A stretch of DNA of 55,956 nt from Pseudoalteromonas phenolica (GCF_005886345.1 NZ_PNEC01000061.1:1-55956), one strand, 5' to 3'. Positions 1-8,215 are shown, numbered from the stretch's first letter. A program made the numbers and translations. The notes: generated by a model from the letters alone, not told the origin.

Positions 1-138
1 ATACTCTTCAAATTTCTCATAGAAGCAGGCCTCATAGACAGGAACATCGAGTTTTTTACCATAACCCACCAATTTGATAGATTGGAAACCGCATGCAGCC
101 AACAAAGAACAAAGTAAAATTGAAATCAGTGTTTTCAT
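1..138 (-). CDS. Lipoprotein, C-terminus beyond window
   Basis: Only the first 46 codons are in the window; the frame runs open off the left edge. The N-terminus has a Lys, a hydrophobic stretch and a lipobox L-A-A-C with the lipidated Cys at residue 16, so the product is predicted to be a membrane-anchored lipoprotein. The ATG lies about 20 bp after the R' core of an attC site (151-252), and the gene reads in the same direction as its neighbour, as expected for the next cassette of an integron array. No function can be given from 46 residues. Confidence 0.75.
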   Translation of the reverse strand, partial: MKTLISILLCSLLAACGFQSIKLVGYGKKLDVPVYEACFYEKFEEY

Positions 139-150
139 ATCACCCTAGGT

Positions 151-252
151 ACATAACGCCTCGCTTAACCGGCGCAAAATAGCAGGCTAAAATTAGCGAC
201 GAAGGAGCGCAAGCCTGCTGTTTTGCGTCCTTGGTTGAAGCGTTTGTTAGGG
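151..252 (-). other. attC: Integron attC recombination site
   Basis: Read on the minus strand, this 102-bp element begins CCCTAACAAACGC and ends GGCGTTATGT, matching the R'' and R' core pattern of chromosomal integron cassettes. Inside, the arms at 173-188 and 212-226 pair over about 16 bp with one G-T wobble. The outer boxes (about 162-170 against 232-241, GCTTAACC against GGTTGAAGC) pair with one extra base, the usual extrahelical position that sets the recombined strand. The TAA stop of the upstream cassette gene lies inside the R'' box. Confidence 0.88.
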
Positions 253-667
253 AGCGACACCTTGTAACTCTTTACTGCATTGATAGCTTTTTAATTCAGA
301 TGCTAATGTAAGCATCTTTTTGTTAAATTTAGTACTGTAATCGAGTGCTTGTAGTTCAAGAGCTTTATGATTAGTACAAAGCTCAGAGTCTGCTCCAACC
401 CAAAGAACCTCCCAATGAGTATCAAAAAATAGACATTTTGATATTTGAATTTTTTCAAAGCCAGGACGACTTGGGACAAAACCATTGGCAACAGCAAAAA
501 AATAGACCTTATTTTGTTTAAACTCTTCCAATGCATGCTGCTCTGCTAATTTAGGATCGTAGTTCTTATTTTTTACCTCAAAATCACAATTTGCAGATGC
601 GACAAAAGAAACTAAGAATAAAAGAACTGAGTTAAAAAATTTCACTGAGTCGCCCCAAGCTCCCTAA
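157..667 (-). mobile_element. Complete integron gene cassette (about 511 bp)
   Basis: Boundaries are the G^TT cores at 668/667 and 157/156 on the minus strand. The cassette holds one ORF reading toward its own attC, the standard layout of a mobile cassette. The 10-bp word GTTAGGGAGC occurs on the minus strand at the cassette start (668-659) and inverted at the R'' box (246-255). Cassette genes lie on the minus strand, so the integrase side of the array should be to the right of 668, but no integrase is found there. Confidence 0.8.
247..645 (-). CDS. Secreted hypothetical protein in integron cassette
   Basis: This 132-residue product is not recognised. Residues 1-18 form a Sec signal peptide (Lys, hydrophobic core, small residues V-A-S-A before Asn-Cys), so the mature chain probably acts in the periplasm or outside the cell. 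It has four cysteines (near residues 20, 70, 90 and 122), enough for two disulfides. No membrane segment follows the signal. The stop codon is embedded in the attC R'' box. Cassettes usually lack their own promoter, so expression would depend on a promoter to the right of 668. Function unknown. Confidence 0.72.
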   Translation of the reverse strand: MKFFNSVLLFLVSFVASANCDFEVKNKNYDPKLAEQHALEEFKQNKVYFFAVANGFVPSRPGFEKIQISKCLFFDTHWEVLWVGADSELCTNHKALELQALDYSTKFNKKMLTLASELKSYQCSKELQGVAP

Positions 668-671
668 CAGC
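659..671 (-). other. Recombination core at array edge (attI-like or cassette junction)
   Basis: The minus strand reads AAGCTGTTAGGGAGC, a GTTAGGG core in front of the complete cassette. To its right there is no second attC hairpin and no further cassette gene, so this is the integrase-proximal end of the array. It may be a degenerate attI or a scar. Identification rests on the core and its position only. Confidence 0.45.
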
Positions 672-774
672 TTATTCTCTCCCAAAGTGCCTGTTTAAAT
701 ACCGACAAAAGGGGCTATATTACGTGTCCCAATATTCACACAAGAAAAGTCTATTGTAAACATGAGTTTATAAT

Positions 775-805
775 GTCCAATTTTATTCACCTGTGAAAAT
801 TGGAC
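775..805. repeat. Perfect 10-bp inverted repeat with 11-bp loop
   Basis: GTCCAATTTT at 775-784 is mirrored by AAAATTGGAC at 796-805. No T-tract follows on either side, so it is more likely a protein-binding palindrome or RNA hairpin than a terminator. It lies between the cassette array edge and the LexA-type box. Confidence 0.5.
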
Positions 806-845
806 AAAACGCGCTTTAATAATGTTATTGGATAAAATTAAATAA

Positions 846-867
846 CTGTATAAATACACAGTATAAT
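846..867 (+). promoter_or_regulatory. LexA (SOS) box with adjoining -10 element
   Basis: CTGTATAAATACACAG at 846-861 is CTG-N10-CAG with the AT-rich centre of a gammaproteobacterial LexA operator; the flanking AA and TA extend the match. TATAAT at 862-867 follows directly and would serve a rightward promoter. No rightward gene follows, only the minus-strand terminator of the S9 peptidase at 884-903. Integron integrase promoters are known LexA targets and would sit in about this place. Confidence 0.6.
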
Positions 868-879
868 TTTTAATTCCAT

Positions 880-903
880 AAAAAAGGGCCTATTAAGGCC
901 CTT
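880..903 (-). terminator. Rho-independent terminator of the S9 peptidase gene
   Basis: The stem is AAGGGCCT (884-891) with AGGCCCTT (896-903) and a 4-nt loop. On the minus strand it is followed by a short T-run, 19 bp past the stop codon. Confidence 0.8.
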
Positions 904-921
904 AACTATTCATTTTATGTT

Positions 922-3402
922 TTAAAGATTTTCTTTAAACAACTTATAAATACGGCGGTACTCGTCTAACCAACCTGTTGGCTGTCTAAAGCCATGTGGT
1001 TCAACTGGGTAAATTGCTGTTTCAAAATTTTCTTTTTCAAGTTCAATGAAACGTTGAACGAGTCGGACTACATCTTGGAAGAAAACATTATCATCAACCA
1101 TTGGCGCGTTAATAAGTAATGGTTTTTCTAAACCTTCAGCAAAGTAGATTGGTGAACTACGACGATACGCAATCGGGTCAACATCTGGGTGGTTAAGAAT
1201 GTTAGACGTGTATGGTGTATTGTAGTAAGCCCAATCAGACACTGGTCGAAGTGCAGCACCCGCTTGGAATAAATCTGGCTTTGTAAGTAGCGCCATAAAT
1301 GTCATAAAGCCACCATAAGAGCCACCATAGGTACCCACTGCGCCAGTATCAACATTCACATTGTCAGCCATCCATTTTACACCGTCTTCTAAATCCTGAA
1401 TTTCAGGTGTACCCATCTGACGGTAAATAGCTGTACGCCAATCTCGACCGTAGCCCTTAGATGCTCTATAGTCCATATCCATTACTACATAGCCTTCGCT
1501 CGCCAACAGTGAATGGAACATAAATTCACGGAAGTAGCCTGACCAGCCCATGTGTGAGTTTTGTAAGTAACCTGCACCGTGGTTGAAGATAACTGCCTTA
1601 CGCATTTTGCCAGTTTCACCTTCTACATAGTCAGCTGGGTAATACACTTTTGCATAAATTGGTTGATCTGTATGGCTTGAAGGTACAGCAACAACTTTTG
1701 GTGCGATTAATTTCTTATTTAAGAACTCGTCAGAAACGGTATTTGTTAAACGTGTAACTTGTGCGTTTGGCTTCGCGTCTGCAACATATAGTTCATTTGG
1801 CATCATGATTTTTGAGTGATTAAGCAATAGTTTTTGCTCATCTTGGCTCAATTCGTAATCTGTCATACCATCTAAATCAGTCAACGCAACTTTTTCAGAG
1901 GTTTGCGTGTTAACACGATAAACTTCGTAAATACCCGGATGCTTAACATTCGCTTTAAAGTAAATTTGCGAATCATCTTTACTTAACGTTAAGTTGGATA
2001 CTACGAATTGGCCTTTAGTAAGTTGCTTCGCTTTACCGTTTACAGGTTTAGAGTAAATATGGCTATAACCTGTTTCTTCAGATAAGTAATACAACGTATC
2101 TGAATTATTCATCCAACCAAAATCATTATATGTGTAGTTCACCCATGCATCGTCGTGTAAACGATGTTGAGGTTTGAACTGACTGTTTTTAAAGTCAACT
2201 GTAGCGATCCAACGGTCTTTGTTGTCCCATGCTTCAAGCATTACCGCCACTTCAGATCCTGACGTGTTCCATTGAACCGCACTTTGATCCCAACCCCAGT
2301 CCATCATTAAGTTGATATGACGAGGTTCACGTTTTGATTCGTAAGTTCTACCCTCAGCTTTTGCATTCTCTGCCTTTTCAGCTGCTAAAACATCTTCATC
2401 AAAACCAGGTAGAGTCTCATAGCTTAAAGTTGTTTGTGCTTTAGTAGCGATGTCAATGAAGATAACATCTGAACTAGATGGTTTTGAATCAGCCACACGG
2501 CGACGAGCAGGTACCGCTTCTATGTCACCATTCTGTGACACATAGTTAGGCATAATATCTGTATCAGCACGCCATGGTTTTTGCTTAGTAACGACCACAA
2601 TTAGCTTATCACCTTCTGGAGACAAGCTTGCTTCAACCAAACGATTACCTTTACCTAAATAAAATTGATTAGATGCAAGTGTGTCATTTTCAGCATTCAA
2701 TTGTGCTTTACGTTGCTCTTTATCTAACGCGTTTTTATGCGTTAACTTTACAAAATCAATCAGCTTATGTTGTTCTTTTGCAACATAAGTTGTTGGCTCT
2801 TGAGTACCTTTTGGTTTATCTGCTAAATGTAGCTTAACAAGCTCTTTTGTAAGGCCTGTTTTGATATCAACGCTGAAGAAGCTATTTCCTGAGCGATAAG
2901 CTAATTCACCAGTATTTAGAAACTGTAAAGAACGTGCTCTATCAGAACTTTGTGTCAGCTGCTTGATTGCACCTGATTTAATGTTTTTAACAAACACATT
3001 GCCTTCAAATGTATAAGCTTGTGTTGCACCGTTTTTAGAATAAACCGCATTTTTAGCGCCAATTGTGTGAAGCTGGTTTAGAACAACTTGCGTAGGTGCT
3101 TTACCAGCTGTCACTGCAAATGTATCGCGTAATTCATTGCCAGCTTGCTTGCGGTTGAAAATCACAGTTTGACTATCAGCAGCCCAAAATGCACGTTCCG
3201 GTTGACGACCTAACCAATCTGGGTGCGCCATAGCTTGCTTTAATGAGATGTTCTCACCACCGAAATCTAAAGGTGTTGCAACAACAGGTGCAAAGTTAGA
3301 AGCTGGTTCAGCCTTTACAGCGTCAGTTGATGTGGTTGTTTGACAACCTGTTAGGAACAGGCTCGCTGCAACCGCAGCAGAAATTAGAGAGTGTTTGATC
3401 AT
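922..3402 (-). CDS. S9 family peptidase, lipoprotein (dipeptidyl/acylaminoacyl peptidase type)
   Basis: This 826-residue serine peptidase is predicted to hydrolyse short peptides at the cell envelope. Residues 1-20 are a lipoprotein signal with lipobox L-T-G-C. Residues about 40-560 are the repeat-rich beta-propeller half; the alpha/beta-hydrolase half starts near 580. The nucleophile is Ser695 in G-G-S-Y-G-G; the likely acid is Asp770 in V-D-D-N-V and the base His803 in E-P-H-G-F. The His-Gly usually found a few residues before the catalytic Asp reads Ala-Pro here. The gene stands alone, with its own terminator and a 361-bp upstream gap. Exact substrate preference cannot be read from the sequence. 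Confidence 0.92.
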   Translation of the reverse strand: MIKHSLISAAVAASLFLTGCQTTTSTDAVKAEPASNFAPVVATPLDFGGENISLKQAMAHPDWLGRQPERAFWAADSQTVIFNRKQAGNELRDTFAVTAGKAPTQVVLNQLHTIGAKNAVYSKNGATQAYTFEGNVFVKNIKSGAIKQLTQSSDRARSLQFLNTGELAYRSGNSFFSVDIKTGLTKELVKLHLADKPKGTQEPTTYVAKEQHKLIDFVKLTHKNALDKEQRKAQLNAENDTLASNQFYLGKGNRLVEASLSPEGDKLIVVVTKQKPWRADTDIMPNYVSQNGDIEAVPARRRVADSKPSSSDVIFIDIATKAQTTLSYETLPGFDEDVLAAEKAENAKAEGRTYESKREPRHINLMMDWGWDQSAVQWNTSGSEVAVMLEAWDNKDRWIATVDFKNSQFKPQHRLHDDAWVNYTYNDFGWMNNSDTLYYLSEETGYSHIYSKPVNGKAKQLTKGQFVVSNLTLSKDDSQIYFKANVKHPGIYEVYRVNTQTSEKVALTDLDGMTDYELSQDEQKLLLNHSKIMMPNELYVADAKPNAQVTRLTNTVSDEFLNKKLIAPKVVAVPSSHTDQPIYAKVYYPADYVEGETGKMRKAVIFNHGAGYLQNSHMGWSGYFREFMFHSLLASEGYVVMDMDYRASKGYGRDWRTAIYRQMGTPEIQDLEDGVKWMADNVNVDTGAVGTYGGSYGGFMTFMALLTKPDLFQAGAALRPVSDWAYYNTPYTSNILNHPDVDPIAYRRSSPIYFAEGLEKPLLINAPMVDDNVFFQDVVRLVQRFIELEKENFETAIYPVEPHGFRQPTGWLDEYRRIYKLFKENL

Positions 3403-3623
3403 AGTTATTCTTCAACTTGTTTAACTGATTTAATTTAAGCAAAAGTAATGTTGAAATACGAACAATTTAAGATAAAACAACAATAAATAAAGAAGTTTGT
3501 CGCTTAAAGAATTATTGCAAAATGAATACTTACGCACGTTTACAGAATAGTTAAGGTTTTAAACCTAAACTTACAGTTTATCTAGATTGAAAAGTGACTT
3601 GATTTATAGCTTTGTGCAGAAAT
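3403..3623. other. Non-coding stretch upstream of the S9 peptidase
   Basis: AT-rich; presumably carries the peptidase promoter. No convincing ORF, repeat or recognised operator was seen. Confidence 0.5.
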
Positions 3624-3740
3624 AAAAAAGGCCAGCATAGGATGCTGGCCAAATACTCTCTGCGCTCACATAGTCGTTGATGAACAACGATTATGAAATG
3701 AGGCCTATCCGCGCCTCATTACCTAAGACTAGTCCATTTT
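3624..3740 (-). ncRNA. Candidate small RNA or structured 3' UTR with three hairpins
   Basis: On the minus strand three stem-loops follow each other after the yeiH stop: an 8-bp stem AATGAGGC/GCCTCATT (3697-3704 with 3713-3720) whose loop contains GGA; TCGTTG/CAACGA (3674-3679 with 3685-3690); and a strong terminator GGCCAGCAT/ATGCTGGCC (3630-3638 with 3642-3650) followed by six Ts. The terminator lies more than 100 bp past the yeiH stop, and the space is filled by the other hairpins. It resembles an sRNA or a 3' UTR-derived sRNA. It matches no family I recognise, and the 5' end is a guess. Confidence 0.4.
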
Positions 3741-3763
3741 TGAAAAGTTCCAAGGAAATTGCA

Positions 3764-4696
3764 TTAATTAATCACTCCATCGATGATGAGTAGTAAGATC
3801 ACTGAACTAACAATACCCCAAAGTAATGTTGCCATCACTAGAGGGCGCCACCCTGTTTGTTTTATCATAGTAAGAGAAACACTAGAGCCAACTAAAAATA
3901 AACAAGCATAAAGTACATGTTTAGCTCCTGCATAACCCAACTGCCAAAAAGATGAATATTCAGGAAAGTACGTGTTAATAAGTGCAGCAAATAAAAAGCC
4001 CACTATGAAAAGTGGAATACTCGCCTTTTCTTCACTTTTCCAAAATACGCCAGCTAATGCTGTATATGGAATGATCCACATTGCGCGAGTAAGCTTAATT
4101 GTTGTTGCAATACCGACTGCGATTGGGCCGTAAGTCGAGGCTGTTGCAACCACACTGCTTGTATCATGGATCGAAAGTGCTGCCCAAATCGCAAATTGTT
4201 CTTGGCTTAACTCAAAGTAATGCCCGATGGAAGGTAAAATCAGCAAAGCTAAGCCATTTAATAGAAATACTATGGCAAGTGACACGGCAATCTCGTGCTG
4301 TTTTGCTTTTATGACTGGCGCCATTGCTGCAATCGCGCTGCCCCCGCAAATGGCAGTACCAAAGGACAATAACAAACTGGTGTTTTTATTTACCTTAAAG
4401 AGCTGACCAAATATTTCACCGAGCCCTATTATGGCAGTAATACTCACAATGGTAAGAACAATTGAGCTTCGTCCTACTTCAAGTACATCATTAAAGTCGA
4501 CATTAAATCCTAGTCCTATTACAGCTAACTTTAATAACCATTTGCTAGCTTGATTACTTAACGACAAATATGGGTTTGTAAAAATCAGTGTGAAAGCAAG
4601 ACCGAGAAGAAGAGAGAATGCGGGACCTATAAATCCTGTCAGACAAAGTACAAATAACCCGATAAACGAAAATTGTTTAATAGACTGGCTAGTCAC
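3764..4696 (-). CDS. YeiH/UPF0324 family putative sulfate exporter, inner membrane
   Basis: This 310-residue protein has about ten hydrophobic helices through its whole length and little soluble sequence. It matches the YeiH (PF03601) family pattern: a glycine-rich segment F-G-T-A-I-C-G-G-S-A-I near residue 115 and S-I-H-D-T-S-S-V-V near 176 are family signatures. Members are called putative sulfate exporters, but the transported substrate is poorly established. In enterobacteria yeiH lies beside a LysR regulator; none is here. It is monocistronic, transcribed away from purK's terminator and ending upstream of the hairpin cluster at 3624-3740. Confidence 0.85.
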   Translation of the reverse strand: MTSQSIKQFSFIGLFVLCLTGFIGPAFSLLLGLAFTLIFTNPYLSLSNQASKWLLKLAVIGLGFNVDFNDVLEVGRSSIVLTIVSITAIIGLGEIFGQLFKVNKNTSLLLSFGTAICGGSAIAAMAPVIKAKQHEIAVSLAIVFLLNGLALLILPSIGHYFELSQEQFAIWAALSIHDTSSVVATASTYGPIAVGIATTIKLTRAMWIIPYTALAGVFWKSEEKASIPLFIVGFLFAALINTYFPEYSSFWQLGYAGAKHVLYACLFLVGSSVSLTMIKQTGWRPLVMATLLWGIVSSVILLLIIDGVIN

Positions 4697-4742
4697 CTTG
4701 CAAATGCCTTATTTAGTTTTTTAATTCCAAAAAATTGAGTCA

Positions 4743-4769
4743 AAAAAGCCGAGTTAAACTCGGCTTTTT
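4743..4769 (-). terminator. Terminator of purEK (works both ways)
   Basis: A 13-bp perfect stem AAAAAGCCGAGTT/AACTCGGCTTTTT with a 1-base centre. It ends 3 bp beyond the purK stop. Confidence 0.85.
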
Positions 4770-4771
4770 CA

Positions 4772-5911
4772 TTACAGTGCTTTTAACTGCTCAGCAGTTG
4801 TCTGGACACCTGGGTAATCATGTTCCGGCAGAACTTTTGCCAAACCAGCAAGTTTATCGCCTAGTTCTGATAAGCTATCAGCAGAAACGTTAATATGACC
4901 CATCTTACGGCCTGGTTTTGCAGATTTGCCATACCAGTGGCTGGTTGTGTCAGCAATAGCCAATACGTCTGTTGGAATATTTGCTTGCCCTAGCACGTTG
5001 ATCATCGCTGTTGGGCGATTCAAAACTGTTGAACCTAATGGTAGGCCAGTAACGGCGCGCATGTGGTTCTCAAATTGGCTAACATGACATCCCTGTTGAG
5101 TCCAATGACCCGAGTTATGTACACGTGGGGCAATTTCATTTACCAATAAAGTGCCATCTACATCGAAAAACTCAATAGCTAATACACCAATATAGTCTAA
5201 TGCATTGGCGATAGCGTTAAACGCAGATTCAGCTTGCGCTTGAATTGCATTTTTCTCTTTACCCGCGATTGAAAGCGTTAATACCCCATTGGTATGTTGG
5301 TTTTCAGTCAGAGGGTAAATTGCAGTTTCACCATTTTTTGAACGAACACCTATGATGGATACTTCGCGATCAAATGGGATCATTTTCTCTGCGATAATTT
5401 GATGAGATACATCTTTTGCTAAAAATTCAGACATCTCAACCCAAATTTGCTCAACATCATCCAGAGATTTTACACGCCATTGACCTTTGCCGTCATAACC
5501 TGCTTGGCAAGTTTTGATTACCAAAGGCATTGCCAATTCATCAATCGAATCTAGCAAGTGCTGTTTTTCAGTGATAATTTTATAAGGCGCGCAGGCTACT
5601 TTTGCAGTATCTAGCAGCGCTTTTTCTTTCGCTCTATCACCGCCCGTTGCTATCGCTTCTGTGCCTGGATAAAACTTACCACTTTCATCACATAGTTTTA
5701 GAATATCTAAAGGAATATGCTCAAACTCAGCAGTAATAGCATCTGCTGAGTCAATGGCTTGTTGTAATGACTGATCAACTGTTAAAAAGGTAACAGGATC
5801 GATGACTTTTTCAGAGCCAACATCGTAAGCTGTAACATGAATGTCTAAGTTCTTCGATGACAAGCTCATCATTTGCGCAAGCTGCCCTGCGCCAAGGACT
5901 AAAACGTTCAT
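4772..5911 (-). CDS. purK: 5-(carboxyamino)imidazole ribonucleotide synthase
   Basis: PurK is the ATP-grasp enzyme that carboxylates aminoimidazole ribonucleotide with bicarbonate to N5-CAIR in de novo purine synthesis. The 379 residues open with a dinucleotide-like V-L-G-A-G-Q-L-A-Q-M. The ATP-grasp core follows, with V-I-K-T-C-Q-A-G-Y-D-G-K-G-Q near 131-145, A-I-E-F-F-D near 245 and N-E-I-A-P-R-V-H-N-S-G-H near 258-269. Length is slightly above E. coli PurK (355). It lies one base after purE in a two-gene operon, the substrate passing directly from one product to the other. Confidence 0.96.
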   Translation of the reverse strand: MNVLVLGAGQLAQMMSLSSKNLDIHVTAYDVGSEKVIDPVTFLTVDQSLQQAIDSADAITAEFEHIPLDILKLCDESGKFYPGTEAIATGGDRAKEKALLDTAKVACAPYKIITEKQHLLDSIDELAMPLVIKTCQAGYDGKGQWRVKSLDDVEQIWVEMSEFLAKDVSHQIIAEKMIPFDREVSIIGVRSKNGETAIYPLTENQHTNGVLTLSIAGKEKNAIQAQAESAFNAIANALDYIGVLAIEFFDVDGTLLVNEIAPRVHNSGHWTQQGCHVSQFENHMRAVTGLPLGSTVLNRPTAMINVLGQANIPTDVLAIADTTSHWYGKSAKPGRKMGHINVSADSLSELGDKLAGLAKVLPEHDYPGVQTTAEQLKAL

Positions 5912-5912
5912 A

Positions 5913-6395
5913 TTACTCAGCAGGATTTGGGTTAGCTAAAATTGTTTCTGTTTGTTCTTTACGGAAAGCTTCAACTTTTGCAAAGATTTCTGGTTGTTGA
6001 CAACCTAAAATCTGAGCAGCAAGTAAGCCCGCGTTAGCCGCACCCGCATCACCAATCGCTAATGTACCAACGGCTACGCCTTTTGGCATTTGGCAAATTG
6101 AAAGTAATGAATCAACACCGTTTAGTGTTTTTGATTTAACTGGTACACCCAGAACTGGTAAGCTTGTGAAAGCCGCAGCCATACCTGGAAGGTGTGCAGC
6201 GCCACCAGCACCAGCAATAATAATTTTGATACCACGATCAGCTGCGCTTGACGCGTAATCAGCTAGAAGTTGAGGTGTACGGTGAGCCGAAACTACTTTT
6301 GTTTCATAGTCGATGCCAAACTTGTCCAGCATGTCTGCTGCATGTTGCATAGTAGGCCAGTCTGATTTTGAGCCCATGATAATGCCAACCGTCAT
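5913..6395 (-). CDS. purE: N5-carboxyaminoimidazole ribonucleotide mutase
   Basis: Class I PurE, 160 residues; it moves the carboxyl group of N5-CAIR to C4 to give CAIR. Seen in the sequence: M-G-S-K-S-D-W-P-T-M at 7-16, the S-A-H-R-T-P motif with the catalytic His at 38, and the glycine-rich I-I-A-G-A-G-G-A-A-H-L-P loop near 60-70. It is the first gene of purEK, with a 137-bp leader that also holds the ybiT terminator. I could not find a convincing PurR operator in that leader. Confidence 0.96.
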   Translation of the reverse strand: MTVGIIMGSKSDWPTMQHAADMLDKFGIDYETKVVSAHRTPQLLADYASSAADRGIKIIIAGAGGAAHLPGMAAAFTSLPVLGVPVKSKTLNGVDSLLSICQMPKGVAVGTLAIGDAGAANAGLLAAQILGCQQPEIFAKVEAFRKEQTETILANPNPAE

Positions 6396-6430
6396 AATAA
6401 ATCCTCAGAAGTTTTGAACGATAGAAAAAC

Positions 6431-6467
6431 AAACTGCAGGCTCTTATTGGGGGTAAGCCTGCAGTTT
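6431..6467 (-). terminator. Terminator of ybiT
   Basis: The stem is AAACTGCAGGCT (6431-6442) with AGCCTGCAGTTT (6456-6467) and a 13-nt loop. The minus strand continues GTTTTTC. It separates ybiT from purE. Confidence 0.75.
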
Positions 6468-6532
6468 CTATGTGGGTATTATACCTATCTAGTTAGGTAA
6501 TACCATTGAAAAAGTACCATTGTAAAAAGCGG

Positions 6533-8125
6533 TTATTTCGCTGCTTCTTGTTGCGCTAAATACTCGTCATAAGTACCTTTAAAGTCGATAACTTTACCGT
6601 CTTTTATTTCCCAAATACGGGTTGCAAGTGATGATACAAACTGACGGTCATGAGAAACAAACAACAATGTACCTTCGTACTGCTCAAGTGCTAAGTTAAG
6701 CGATTCGATTGATTCCATGTCCATGTGGTTTGTAGGTTCATCCATCAACAAAATATTATGCTTGTGCATCATTAATTTGCCAAACAACATACGACCTTGC
6801 TCACCACCTGACAGGACTTTTACTGACTTTTTGATGTCATTTTGTGAGAACAGCATACGGCCTAAGAAACCACGAACCACTTGCTCGTCATCACCTTCTT
6901 GCTGCCATTGCTCCATCCACTGAAATACAGTTTGGTCTTTTTCGAACTCATCAGCATGGTCTTGTGCATAATAGCCAATATTTGAGTTTTCAGACCATTT
7001 AAACTCACCCGTCTTAGGTGCTAAACGCCCCGCTAAGGTGTGTAGTAACGTTGATTTACCCACGCCATTTTCACCAATGATAGCGATACGCTCACCTACT
7101 TCGACTAGACCTTCAAAGCCTGAGAATAAAGTGCTGTCATAACCCTGTGATACATTGGTAATTTCAAGTGCATTTCTGAAAAGCTGCTTGCTTTGTTCAA
7201 AACGAATAAACGGCGATTGACGAGATGACGCTTTAACTTCATCAAGTTGAATTTTGTCAATCTGTTTTGCACGAGATGTGGCTTGTTTTGCTTTTGAAGC
7301 ATTTGCAGAGAAGCGAGATACGAATTGTTGAAGTTCTGCAATTTGCGCTTTCTTCTTGGCATTCTCATTTAAAAGTTTTTCGCGAGCTTGAGTCGCTGCA
7401 AACATATACTCGTCATAGTTACCCGGATAGACGCGTAATTCACCGTAGTCGATGTCAGCCATGTGCGTACAAACAGAGTTCAAGAAGTGACGGTCGTGCG
7501 AAATAATTAACATGGTGCAATCACGCTGGTTAAGTACTTCTTCTAACCATTTAATTGTATAAATGTCCAAGTTGTTGGTTGGTTCGTCTAGTAGCATGAT
7601 GTCAGGATCAGCAAATAGTACCTGCGCCAAAAGCACTCGAAGTTTGAAACCCGGTGCAACTTCAGACATTAAACCATAGTGTTGCTCAGTACCAATGCCA
7701 ACGCCTAGTAGTAACTCACCCGCTTTTGCTTCAGCTGAGTAGCCATCCATTTCTGCAAATTGTGTTTCAAGGTCAGCCACTTTCATACCATCTTCTTCAC
7801 TCATTTCTGATAAAGAATAGATACGATCACGCTCTGCTTTAATTTCCCAAAGCTCTTTATGACCCATAATAACGGTATCAATTACAGTGTATTGCTCGTA
7901 AGCAAACTGATCCTGATTAAGTTTCGCTAAACGAATATTTGGAGCGACACTCACGTTACCTGCAGAAGGCTCAAGCTCAGAGCCTAAAATTTTCATGAAT
8001 GTCGATTTACCACATCCATTGGCACCGATAAGACCGTAGCGATTTCCATCACCAAATTTAACAGAAATGTTTTCAAAAAGTGGTTTTGCACCAAACTGCA
8101 TGGTGACATTAGATACGTTTAAAAT
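6533..8125 (-). CDS. ybiT: ABC-F family ATPase YbiT
   Basis: ABC-F proteins are soluble twin-ATPase factors that act on the ribosome rather than in transport. Both domains are complete: Walker A G-A-N-G-C-G-K-S-T near 35-43 and G-E-N-G-V-G-K-S-T near 350-358, Walker B L-L-L-D-E-P-T-N twice, and the inter-domain linker with the A-T-S-R-A-K-Q basic helix. It follows E. coli YbiT closely from end to end as I recall it. Start choice: the first standard start codon is TTG at 8137, but the Shine-Dalgarno GGAG (8135-8132) overlaps that codon. Spacing of 6 nt places initiation at an ATT at 8125, which gives about 530 residues and aligns with the E. coli N-terminus. Confidence 0.9.
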   Translation of the reverse strand: MLNVSNVTMQFGAKPLFENISVKFGDGNRYGLIGANGCGKSTFMKILGSELEPSAGNVSVAPNIRLAKLNQDQFAYEQYTVIDTVIMGHKELWEIKAERDRIYSLSEMSEEDGMKVADLETQFAEMDGYSAEAKAGELLLGVGIGTEQHYGLMSEVAPGFKLRVLLAQVLFADPDIMLLDEPTNNLDIYTIKWLEEVLNQRDCTMLIISHDRHFLNSVCTHMADIDYGELRVYPGNYDEYMFAATQAREKLLNENAKKKAQIAELQQFVSRFSANASKAKQATSRAKQIDKIQLDEVKASSRQSPFIRFEQSKQLFRNALEITNVSQGYDSTLFSGFEGLVEVGERIAIIGENGVGKSTLLHTLAGRLAPKTGEFKWSENSNIGYYAQDHADEFEKDQTVFQWMEQWQQEGDDEQVVRGFLGRMLFSQNDIKKSVKVLSGGEQGRMLFGKLMMHKHNILLMDEPTNHMDMESIESLNLALEQYEGTLLFVSHDRQFVSSLATRIWEIKDGKVIDFKGTYDEYLAQQEAAK

Positions 8126-8215
8126 AACGAGCTCCAAATAGCATATAAAATAAAACTAGCAGTATTTTAAACTAAAGGTTTTTTGAGAGCCACAGTTGAT
8201 ATTTTAGTTTAAAAG

